From NCBI RefSeq assembly GCF_021729145.1, contig NZ_JAJSLW010000018.1, positions 1 through 64,000 on the forward strand: 64,000 nt of DNA, given 5' to 3'. This stretch comes from Membranihabitans maritimus (GTDB lineage: Bacteria; Bacteroidota; Bacteroidia; Chitinophagales; Saprospiraceae). Position 1 is the first letter of the stretch. Every line of letters begins with the position of its first letter. The notes below the pieces were generated by a model. It did no database searches and was not told the DNA's origin. It worked only from the letters and a program-made list of their open reading frames with translations. Position numbers and translations under genes: made by a program. Shown here piece after piece: positions 17,029 through 25,539 of the stretch.

Positions 17029-17994
17029 ATGAAAAGGGAAATACAATTATTATTGCAAAAATATCTGGAAAACAGATGTACTGAAGAAGAATTGGATCAG
17101 CTTTTTTCATATATGGCAAACCTTTCCCCTCATGAAGCGGAAGAGACAACAAGAAAACTGTGGAATTCTACACAATTCGTCCCATCTTCAGGTTCCGAAC
17201 TGGAAATATTCAAGCAAAATATACTCCACAAAATCCAGTCAAACGACAATGAAAACTTTCGCAGTAAAAAGCAAAAGTCCCATATCACTCTTTTTATTAC
17301 GACAGCTGCATGTATAGCTGTGATTATAACTTTCTTTTTCCTGGTATATTTACCTAAGGGTACCAATCCCATAACTATAGGCACCCTGGCTTCGGAACAC
17401 AAAGAAATCAAATTACCCGACAATACCATTGTCACACTCAATGAAAACTCGCAAATCAGCTATTCTCCCGGCTTTTCCTCCCAGGACATCAGAACTGTAG
17501 AGCTGAAGGGAGAAGCCTATTTCAATGTTACTAAGGATAAAAAGAACAATAAACATTTTCAAGTCAAAACCCAAGGATTGACCATTGATGTTCTGGGAAC
17601 TATATTTAATGTGAAATCTGACGAAAAAATGACGAGGATTTTCCTGGAAGAAGGCTCTATTCGACTTAAGATGGAGAATAATAGCCAACTTCTCATGCAG
17701 CCCGGGGAAGTAGTCACCTACTCCAATGAAGAAAACAAGATACTGTCATCAGAAGAGACCAAACCCCTCGTAGAAACTTCCTGGAAGGACAACATCATAT
17801 TTTTTGACAAATTGCCACTCAGGGAAGTTATTTCTGAGGTAGAAAAAATGTATGATGTTAATCTGGTATTTGAACAATTACCAAAGCTTGAAAAGAAGAT
17901 TAATGCCGGAATTCCCAAGAATGACCTGGAAACGACCATAAAGTCATTAGAAAAAATATTGGGAACCAACATAAAAATAAAGGATATGAAATAA
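17029..17994 (+). CDS. FecR-family anti-sigma factor (locus 2)
   Basis: A 321-residue protein with a cytoplasmic N-terminus, one membrane segment (about 86-107), a FecR domain (LASEHKEIKLPDNTIVTLNENSQ; GEAYFNVTKD; LTIDVLGTIFNV) and a DUF4974-type C-terminus from about 253 (FFDKLPLREVISEVEKMYDVNL). It starts the plus-strand operon, divergent from the sigma gene, with susC2 117 bp downstream. It is the most natural partner for that sigma by position. Confidence 0.93.
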   Translation: MKREIQLLLQKYLENRCTEEELDQLFSYMANLSPHEAEETTRKLWNSTQFVPSSGSELEIFKQNILHKIQSNDNENFRSKKQKSHITLFITTAACIAVIITFFFLVYLPKGTNPITIGTLASEHKEIKLPDNTIVTLNENSQISYSPGFSSQDIRTVELKGEAYFNVTKDKKNNKHFQVKTQGLTIDVLGTIFNVKSDEKMTRIFLEEGSIRLKMENNSQLLMQPGEVVTYSNEENKILSSEETKPLVETSWKDNIIFFDKLPLREVISEVEKMYDVNLVFEQLPKLEKKINAGIPKNDLETTIKSLEKILGTNIKIKDMK

Positions 17995-17996
17995 AA

Positions 17997-18082
17997 TAAT
18001 TGTCGAAGCTTCCGTGAAACATACCTGGTTTGCCTGCCAAGCTTCAACCGGGATATCGAGAATAGTGAAGCTCCGACAATTA
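17997..18082 (+). promoter_or_regulatory. Long inverted repeat between fecR2 and susC2
   Basis: taattgtcgaagcttc (17997-18012) pairs with gaagctccgacaatta (18067-18082), 15 of 16 bases, around a 54-nt loop. It fills most of the fecR2-susC2 gap, from just after the fecR2 stop to 30 bp before the susC2 start. It is analogous in position to the hairpin at 13149-13172. It may uncouple the low-level regulator from the high-level transporter through termination, processing or stability. Confidence 0.55.
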
Positions 18083-18111
18083 ATTACTTAATAAATTGAA
18101 ATAGTAAAATT

Positions 18112-21100
18112 ATGGAATGTAAAGTTCTACACAAAAGTTTAAAGATGATTCTATTCATTTTTTTTGCGGCCCTTTTCAATTTACAAATCCAGGCTAGTCC
18201 CGGAAATGGACAGGAATTGCCAAATGAAGTACAACTTTCTAAGGCCTTGGATATTGTTAGTGAAAAGTACAACGTCGTTTTTTCTTATGAATGGGAACTG
18301 ATTAAAGACCTGGAAGTAAACCTCCGACTTGATTCAAAAACAGAGTTAGGCGACTTAATCCAGAAAATTGCGAGGGAAACCAACTTGACCATTGAAAAAA
18401 TCTCCAACAATTTCTTCGTGGTATATAAAGGGGATTCTGAAGCTGAAAACGATTCGAATTCACAATCGGGTGCACTGCCACGTCTCCAGAAAGACTGGAA
18501 TGTCGCACCCCTGCAAGATGGTTATTCTATTTTTAGTCGAAAAAAATCTGTAAACCCGATTTCCGGTACCGTTGTAGATGAAAATGGTGAACCATTGATC
18601 GGGGCGACCGTACAGGTCAAAGAGGAACCCGGGAAGGGAACCGTCACTGATTTTGAAGGGAATTTTTCATTTGGAGATATCTCTCCAACTTCTACATTAG
18701 TGGTATCTTACATAGGATACAAAACAATAGAAGTGCCCGTTAATGAACGATCCGAAATCCAAATCACTTTAGAATCAGATTCCCAAACACTTGACGAGGT
18801 AATAGTTGTAGGATACGGAACCCAAAAGAAAAGCGATTTGACAGGTTCTGTCCAAAGACTTAATGGAGAAGATTTTAAAAATCAAAACGTAACACAAGTT
18901 GGGGAAATGTTGGCAGGAACCATTGCCGGATTTTCAGCGAATCAAAGTGCTGCACCGGCAGGTGGTAGTTCTATGGAAGTGCGAGGTCCTACCTCATTGA
19001 CAGCTGGCACCTCACCTATGATTGTACTCGACGGTGTAATATATAACGGAAGTTTGCGCGATATCAATCCGGCAGATATTGAGACTATTGACATCCTCAA
19101 AGATGCCAGCTCGGCGGCTATTTTTGGAGCCAAAGCTGCTTCCGGAGTTGTTCTCATCACTACTACGAAGGGTACTTCCGGCAAACCGGTTATAAGCTAT
19201 TCTTCAAAAATAGGCGTTTCTACACCTACGTACGAAAGACGACCATACTCACCACAGGAATATGTAGATTTCCGGGCAGATTATTTCAGGACGATTAACC
19301 CCGGCCAAAATTATAATTACTACACAAACCCCGATAATCTTCCAGGAGATGTAAGCCTTGATGAATGGAGAAATATGAGTGAAAGTCCATTACCGGATAA
19401 CACTAATGAATATCTTAGGCGATTGAATTTCTTTCCCATCGAACAGGAAGAATATAAAGCAGGTAGATCAACAGACTGGTACGATGTGGTATTTAGGAAC
19501 GGTGTCCGCCAAACGCATGATTTGAGCCTAAGCGGCGGATCAGAAAAAAGCAGTTATTACTGGTCTTTGGGCTACGTAGATAACGAAGGGCTGAGACTGG
19601 GTGATGAATATTCAGCTATAAGATCACGAATGAATGTGGATTTTGAAGTCTCGGATTGGTTGAATGTAGGAGTAAATGCTCAATTTTCAGATAGAGACGA
19701 AGGGGGAGTCCCTGGCAGCTGGAATATTTATTCCAACAGTCCTTTCGGAAGAGAATTTGACGAAGAGGGAAATGTAGAACGATTGGCACACGGACATACA
19801 TTTCACCCATTGATTGATTATTACCGGGATGATCGGTTTCGAAAAGTAAATAGCTTATTTGCAAATTTATACGCAGATGTCAACCTTCCTCTGGGAATTG
19901 AATATCGATTGTCATTTCAACCAAGGTATGAAACAATGAAAGACCTTTACTTTAGGTCAACATCCGTTGAACTGGGCGGGGATCCTGCTCAGGACCTAAG
20001 TATGGGTGACCGACAGGAATATTCAAGACAAGAATGGATCCTTGACAATATTCTTAAATGGAATGAAACATTCGGCATTCACAATTTCGATGTGACACTT
20101 TTGTACAGTGCCGAACAAAATAAATATTGGAGTACAAGCCAATCCAATCAGAATATTACCCCCAACGAACAATTGGGGTATCACGGACTACAATTTGGTG
20201 ATGGTCCTGCCATTGACAATGAAGATCGAATATTTACAGGAGAGGCATTAATGGCCCGGTTGAACTACACACTTCTAGACAAATACTTACTTACGGCATC
20301 CGTTAGAAGGGATGGATTTTCCGCTTTTGGGCAAGAACAACCCAGGGCTACTTTCCCAGCTGCAGCCCTTGCCTGGCAGGTGTCAAGAGAGAATTTTTAC
20401 AATGAAAATTGGTTTATTAACCGTTTGAAAATGAGAATTTCCTGGGGTAGTAATGGGAACCGGGATATTGGGATATACTCGGCCCTGGCTCGTCTAAGTT
20501 CTGATTTGTGGTTTGATGGATCTACTCCTAGGGTAGGCTTGTTCAATTCTACTTTAGCTAATCCGGGATTGGTTTGGGAAAAAACCAACTCATTCAACGT
20601 GGGAATTGATCTTGGGTTTATAGGTAATCGAATAGATATAAGTATTGATGCTTACGATGCTACAACCACAAATCTCTTAATGAACAGAAGGCTTCCAAGC
20701 CTTACCGGATTTTCTAATGTAACAACCAATCTTGGAGAATTAAATAATAAAGGATTGGAATTAACCGTCAATTCTGTCAATATTAATTCCTCAAAAATAA
20801 ACTGGAACTCGAATTTTGTCTTTTCACTCAACCGCAACAAGATTGTCTCTCTTTTCGGAGATATGGGAGAGTATACCTTGTTGGGCGAAACACAAGTTGG
20901 GGAATTACCCGATTATACGAATCAGTGGTTTCCCGGATATGCTATTGATGCGGTATGGGATTACGATAGAACAGGTGTATGGCAGCTTGGAGAAGAAGAC
21001 GAAGCCGCTCAATATGTGATGAGACCCGGGGACTTCAAATCCGTTGATGTTAATCAAGACGGTATATATCGGGCAGAAGACGATAAGCAATTCATCGGAT

Positions 21101-21567
21101 TTTTACAACCAAGGTTCAGATTAGGATTGGGAAATGATATTAACTTCCTTGACAATTGGTCTTTATCAATATTTTTGAGGGCTGATTTGGGTCATATTGG
21201 TGAGGAATCCGGGGCTTTAAACGGAGGAAATGAATCCAACGACCGCAGGGGAAGGAATGTTGGCCCGCTTCCTTATTGGACACCGGAAAATCCTATTAAC
21301 GACTATGCCAGATTGGACTTACACACCGGAGGATACGGTGGAGGAATAAAGATTTACAGGTCGAGATCATTTTTTAGGGTACAGAATATCTCTTTGTCGT
21401 ATTCCGTGCCAGAAGAAGTCATCGAACGGATAAAGCTGAAAAACTTACGGATTTTTGGGGCAGTTAGAAATATTATAACTGTAACGAAATGGCCGGGATG
21501 GGATCCTGAATCCGGTAATACCCCAATGCCTCAGACCTATAATGCAGGAATAAGTCTTTCACTTTAA
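18112..21567 (+). CDS. SusC/RagA-family TonB-linked outer-membrane transporter (locus 2)
   Basis: A 1151-residue transporter: signal peptide (KMILFIFFAALFNLQIQA), STN domain (about 38-110), carboxypeptidase-regulatory-like domain (about 148-215, GTVVDENGEPLIGATVQVK), plug with VVGYGTQKKSDLTGSVQRL and DASSAAIFGAKAASGVVLITT, and a barrel ending TYNAGISLSL. The STN domain marks it as the input of the FecR2/sigma pathway. It forms the SusCD pair with the gene 33 bp downstream. It shares architecture with the locus 1 SusC but differs in sequence, so the two loci probably take up different oligomers. Confidence 0.96.
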   Translation: MECKVLHKSLKMILFIFFAALFNLQIQASPGNGQELPNEVQLSKALDIVSEKYNVVFSYEWELIKDLEVNLRLDSKTELGDLIQKIARETNLTIEKISNNFFVVYKGDSEAENDSNSQSGALPRLQKDWNVAPLQDGYSIFSRKKSVNPISGTVVDENGEPLIGATVQVKEEPGKGTVTDFEGNFSFGDISPTSTLVVSYIGYKTIEVPVNERSEIQITLESDSQTLDEVIVVGYGTQKKSDLTGSVQRLNGEDFKNQNVTQVGEMLAGTIAGFSANQSAAPAGGSSMEVRGPTSLTAGTSPMIVLDGVIYNGSLRDINPADIETIDILKDASSAAIFGAKAASGVVLITTTKGTSGKPVISYSSKIGVSTPTYERRPYSPQEYVDFRADYFRTINPGQNYNYYTNPDNLPGDVSLDEWRNMSESPLPDNTNEYLRRLNFFPIEQEEYKAGRSTDWYDVVFRNGVRQTHDLSLSGGSEKSSYYWSLGYVDNEGLRLGDEYSAIRSRMNVDFEVSDWLNVGVNAQFSDRDEGGVPGSWNIYSNSPFGREFDEEGNVERLAHGHTFHPLIDYYRDDRFRKVNSLFANLYADVNLPLGIEYRLSFQPRYETMKDLYFRSTSVELGGDPAQDLSMGDRQEYSRQEWILDNILKWNETFGIHNFDVTLLYSAEQNKYWSTSQSNQNITPNEQLGYHGLQFGDGPAIDNEDRIFTGEALMARLNYTLLDKYLLTASVRRDGFSAFGQEQPRATFPAAALAWQVSRENFYNENWFINRLKMRISWGSNGNRDIGIYSALARLSSDLWFDGSTPRVGLFNSTLANPGLVWEKTNSFNVGIDLGFIGNRIDISIDAYDATTTNLLMNRRLPSLTGFSNVTTNLGELNNKGLELTVNSVNINSSKINWNSNFVFSLNRNKIVSLFGDMGEYTLLGETQVGELPDYTNQWFPGYAIDAVWDYDRTGVWQLGEEDEAAQYVMRPGDFKSVDVNQDGIYRAEDDKQFIGFLQPRFRLGLGNDINFLDNWSLSIFLRADLGHIGEESGALNGGNESNDRRGRNVGPLPYWTPENPINDYARLDLHTGGYGGGIKIYRSRSFFRVQNISLSYSVPEEVIERIKLKNLRIFGAVRNIITVTKWPGWDPESGNTPMPQTYNAGISLSL

Positions 21568-21600
21568 ATTAAATTTAGTCATCTATAAATGATTATAGCT

Positions 21601-23367
21601 ATGAAAAATACGTATAAATTAATATCAATATTCTTTCTCATAACCGTTTCGCTTTTTTCTTGCAAAGACGAATGGCTCGAACCAGAACCATTGTCCTTCT
21701 TTTCACCCGGCAATGCCTATATTAGTGAAGATGGATTTGAGGCCATTCTGGTCAAAATGAGAAAAGATATCAGAAGAGAAGTTTCAGGAGGTGACGGAGG
21801 GTACCACTTTATTTCAATGGAGCATACCTTATCCGATCTTGCCATATCGATATTCCCTTCTGATTTAAGAATCATCACACCAAGTAACGGCCCTACCTGG
21901 CCTTATCTGAAAATGTATAATGATGTGTATGGGTTTATTAAAAACTCCAATGTCCTTATCGATAATATCGACAATATTGACTGGAGTGATCAGGCACTTC
22001 ACGATAAAATATTAGCAGAAGCCCTATGGCATAGAGCATACTGGTATTACAGATTGGTTCATACTTATGGAGACATACCATGGGTTGGTCAAGAAATTGA
22101 GGGGGCAAAACTGGATTTCCAGACCTATTCACGTGAAGCCATTTTAAATAAAATTCAATCAGACCTCGAATGGGCAGCAGAGCATTTACCTGAGACTGCC
22201 GAGCGGTTAGGAGACATGACACAAGGTGCTGCTAACCACTTGCTTGCTAAGGTTTACCTGGCCAATACTAATTTTGACGGAGCTATAGAAGCAGCCAATA
22301 AAGTTATAAACGGTCCTTATGAATTGATGACCGAACGCTTTGGTATAGATGCAGACGATCCGGTACGTAATGTACAATGGGACCTCCATCGATGGCAAAA
22401 CAGGAATATCGCCCAAAATAAAGAAACCATTTATGCCACCATTGATCGTCCTGATGGTCCTCCCGATGCGCGCTCCGGAGGCGTATACTCTAACCGGAGA
22501 TATACCCCCTCTTACTGGAAAGTCCTGGAAAGTACCGGTCAAAGGGCGCACAATTGGAGTACTCCGGGAAGTGATACGCTGGGCATTGGCAATGCAGATG
22601 TGCGAACAAATGCCTATTGGCATTATACAATTTGGAAAGACGAAGGATATACATGGGAAACAACTCCTGATCTACGAAGATCTGACATCAACTGGATTGA
22701 AATGAACGAAATAACTGTAAATGCCCCTGGTTCCCCTCAATTAGGAGAGCCTTTGAGCAAAGAATTTTATGGTAGCCTAACAGATACTTTTGATACCTGG
22801 TATCCCTGGCCTCAATACAAAACTTTCGTCCTTACCCCAAATACCCGGCTACCCATAGGTGGTGAAGCTGACTGGTATATCTTCCGGCTTGCCGAAACCC
22901 ATTTACTACGAGCGGAAGCCTATTTCTGGAAAGGAGAAATGGGATTGGCTGCAGAAGATATCAATATGGTACGGGCACGATCAAATGCCCCTTTAATCAC
23001 TTCCGAAGAAGTGACAATTGACTATATTTTTGATGAAAGAGCCAGAGAATTGTACATGGAAGAACCCCGGCACAATGAAATGGTAAGGGTTTCATATATT
23101 ATGGCACATGAAAATATTAACGGGTACAACCTGAATACCTTTAGCGAAAAAAACTGGTTTTTTGACAGAGTAATGCGCGTAAATAATCACTATCAAGAAC
23201 CAAATCCTCCTATTTGGCGGGGTGCAATTGCTTATATTTCTCCTCATAATGTCCTATTGCCAATTCCTCAAAGCGTAATTGAAGCCAATACACAGGCAAT
23301 AATCAATCAAAATGAAGGCTATGATGGAGCCCAAAACAATGTCGAACCTATACAAACAATAGAATGA
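21601..23367 (+). CDS. SusD/RagB-family glycan-binding lipoprotein (locus 2)
   Basis: A lipoprotein of 588 residues when started at the ATG at 21601, which gives the clean signal MKNTYKLISIFFLITVSLFSC; an ATG four codons earlier is also possible. The body has SusD features: ALWHRAYWYYRLVHTYGDIPWV, a TPR-like ANHLLAKVYLANTNFDGAIEAANKVI, and FDERARELYMEEPRHNEMVRVSYIM followed by LLPIPQSVIEANTQAIINQNEGYDG. It is longer than the locus 1 SusD. Its stop overlaps the start of the first esterase gene (ATGA), so translation is coupled. Confidence 0.95.
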   Translation: MKNTYKLISIFFLITVSLFSCKDEWLEPEPLSFFSPGNAYISEDGFEAILVKMRKDIRREVSGGDGGYHFISMEHTLSDLAISIFPSDLRIITPSNGPTWPYLKMYNDVYGFIKNSNVLIDNIDNIDWSDQALHDKILAEALWHRAYWYYRLVHTYGDIPWVGQEIEGAKLDFQTYSREAILNKIQSDLEWAAEHLPETAERLGDMTQGAANHLLAKVYLANTNFDGAIEAANKVINGPYELMTERFGIDADDPVRNVQWDLHRWQNRNIAQNKETIYATIDRPDGPPDARSGGVYSNRRYTPSYWKVLESTGQRAHNWSTPGSDTLGIGNADVRTNAYWHYTIWKDEGYTWETTPDLRRSDINWIEMNEITVNAPGSPQLGEPLSKEFYGSLTDTFDTWYPWPQYKTFVLTPNTRLPIGGEADWYIFRLAETHLLRAEAYFWKGEMGLAAEDINMVRARSNAPLITSEEVTIDYIFDERARELYMEEPRHNEMVRVSYIMAHENINGYNLNTFSEKNWFFDRVMRVNNHYQEPNPPIWRGAIAYISPHNVLLPIPQSVIEANTQAIINQNEGYDGAQNNVEPIQTIE

Positions 23368-25523
23368 CAAGTAGCTACAACAAAATAGGATGTATAATTC
23401 TTCTCATTTTGATGGGTAACTTCTTGCCTGGGATTCAGAAAATTTATGGTCAGGGTTTGGAATCTGATCGTCAGGTAGTCAGCGGACTACCTGACCAACC
23501 TTTTTTGCCTGAATTATTAGAATTGAATTCTGGTGGGATTATCGAAGATATTTCTCACCCAGGTCAGTGGGAACAAAAAAGGGAGTGGATAAAAGAACAA
23601 TATCAGTATTGGGTTTCCGGTTCAATTCCGGAAGCCCCTTCTGGTTTTGATTCCAAAATATTGTCAGAAAGAGAAGAAAACGGAGTGATAATCCGCATGG
23701 TAGAACTTCAATTTGGTCCGGAATATAAAGCAAAAATGACCCTGGAATTACTAATTCCACCTTCAGACCGTCCACTTCCAGTATTTATGACACAATGGAA
23801 CCATCGTGGATGGGCACAGGTAGCTGTAAGAAGAGGGTATATTGGATGCGTTTATGCCGGAGCTGATGCCAAAGATGATACAGAAAATTATTCTGAAATT
23901 TATACTGGAAGTGATTTTGCAACACTGATGAAAAGAGCCTGGGGATGCCACCGTGCAGTTGATTATCTATACACTTTACCAGAAGTGGATACTAATAAAA
24001 TAGCACTTACAGGACACTCCCGAAATGGAAAACAATCGCTCATGGCTGCAGCTTTCGACGACCGTATCGATGCAGTGGTAAGTAGTAGTGGTGGAACCGG
24101 CGGTGAAAGTCTGTTTCGATTTACCGATAATCGATTCGATACAGAATCAGTAGAAGAAATCACCCGGAAATTCCCCCATTGGTTCCATCCAAGGTTACGT
24201 CTTTTTTCCGGACAAGAGCATAAATTGCCCGTAGATCAACACTCCCTGATGGCACTGATAGCCCCCAGGGGGTTAATGTTGAGTTCCGCTATAACCGAAG
24301 GGCAAGGCAATCCTTGGGCAATTGGAAAAGCCTATAAATCCGTAGGAAAGGTATATGATTTTCTCGATGCTGAAGATCAAATAGCCATTAACTTGAGAGG
24401 AGGAAGACACGCTACAGCAGCCCGTGATATCGAAGATTTTGTAGATTTTTTCGATTTTATTTTTGGCCGGTCCGACAAACAACCAAAAAATGAAATATTC
24501 TACGACTATTCTTTTGATGAATGGCAGTCCAAGACGGGTGAATCCTTTGAGATGATACCCAAATTCGATCCATCAGATGTATCCACGAAAGGTATTAGAA
24601 ACAAATTAAACTGGTTGCTAGGAGATGAACCTCCCGGTATATTGAATAATTCTGATCTAAGTTGGGAAAAGAGAAAAACAGAAGACGATTACCTGGGAGA
24701 TGTCATTGGTCAACCCCGGTGGGATGGAATGCAGAAAATGCTGATTCGACCATACAACTCTATGGGGGATTATTTATGGGCAAACCTATACCTCCCGGAA
24801 AATGTAGAAATAAGCAACCATTCAATACAAGGAAAATACCCTTTGGTTATATTCTTACATGAATACTCCTACCCTACCGGATACAGAAGAAGAATAACAC
24901 AGATATTAAAAGAACTTACTGAAAAGGGCTTTGCGGTTTTGGCTTTCGACCAGGCAGGATTTGGTACGCGGATTGAAGAAGCTAAAAATTTTTATGACCG
25001 TTATCCACGCTGGTCTCTCATGGGCAAAATGGTAGCAGATACAAGAAATATTATCAATGACGCAACCCAAAGAATTTCATTTGTCGATCCGGAAAAGGTA
25101 TACCTGGCCGGTTATAGTCTTGGAGGTACAGTAGCACTTTTTACGGCAGTCCTAGATGATCGTGTAAAAGGAGTAGCCGTTTCGGGAGCCTTCGGTTCTT
25201 TCAAAACCACGGCTACTTCCATTGAGGGTAATCGCCATTATTCCCACTTACATGGGCTTATTCCCAGACTGGGACTATTTGAAGGGGAAGAATCCCATAT
25301 TCCTGTAGATTTTGATGATATTTTAAATGCTATAGTTCCAAATCCAACTTTGGTAATCGCACCTACTGAAGACCGACACCACCCCAGACAGCATGTTGAA
25401 AAGATAATATCTAATGTCGATGAAAAAAATTCTTTAAAGTTTATCCAACCGGCAACATATGATGAATTTTCCCCAAATATGGTTCAATCTATGGCAAAAT
25501 GGTTGGAAAAAATTTCTCAATAA
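23364..25523 (+). CDS. Two-domain alpha/beta hydrolase, glucuronoyl-esterase-like (paralogue 1)
   Basis: A 719-residue secreted protein (hydrophobic signal near 7-30) with two hydrolase domains. Domain 1 (about 50-380) resembles CE15 glucuronoyl esterases: GHSRNGKQS with nucleophile Ser near 217, SSGGTGG, WFHPRL then LPVDQHSLMALIAPRGLML, and GGRHATAARD with the candidate His near 347. Domain 2 (about 455-719) has the oxyanion and nucleophile parts of a dienelactone-hydrolase-like fold (IFLHEYSYP; GYSLGG with Ser near 584; TEDRHHP with candidate His near 669). CE15 enzymes cut esters between glucuronate and alcohols. The gene overlaps susD2 and heads three paralogues. Confidence 0.75.
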   Translation: MTSSYNKIGCIILLILMGNFLPGIQKIYGQGLESDRQVVSGLPDQPFLPELLELNSGGIIEDISHPGQWEQKREWIKEQYQYWVSGSIPEAPSGFDSKILSEREENGVIIRMVELQFGPEYKAKMTLELLIPPSDRPLPVFMTQWNHRGWAQVAVRRGYIGCVYAGADAKDDTENYSEIYTGSDFATLMKRAWGCHRAVDYLYTLPEVDTNKIALTGHSRNGKQSLMAAAFDDRIDAVVSSSGGTGGESLFRFTDNRFDTESVEEITRKFPHWFHPRLRLFSGQEHKLPVDQHSLMALIAPRGLMLSSAITEGQGNPWAIGKAYKSVGKVYDFLDAEDQIAINLRGGRHATAARDIEDFVDFFDFIFGRSDKQPKNEIFYDYSFDEWQSKTGESFEMIPKFDPSDVSTKGIRNKLNWLLGDEPPGILNNSDLSWEKRKTEDDYLGDVIGQPRWDGMQKMLIRPYNSMGDYLWANLYLPENVEISNHSIQGKYPLVIFLHEYSYPTGYRRRITQILKELTEKGFAVLAFDQAGFGTRIEEAKNFYDRYPRWSLMGKMVADTRNIINDATQRISFVDPEKVYLAGYSLGGTVALFTAVLDDRVKGVAVSGAFGSFKTTATSIEGNRHYSHLHGLIPRLGLFEGEESHIPVDFDDILNAIVPNPTLVIAPTEDRHHPRQHVEKIISNVDEKNSLKFIQPATYDEFSPNMVQSMAKWLEKISQ
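23470..23506 (+). terminator. Intragenic terminator-like hairpin near the start of paralogue 1
   Basis: gtcaggtagtc (23470-23480) and gactacctgac (23485-23495) form a perfect 11-bp stem with a 4-nt loop, followed after five bases by tttttt (23501-23506). It lies about 36 codons inside the coding region. It has the form of an intrinsic terminator and could attenuate transcription of the esterase genes relative to susCD. Chance is possible. Confidence 0.5.
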
Positions 25524-25539
25524 AAAATTGTAATACACT

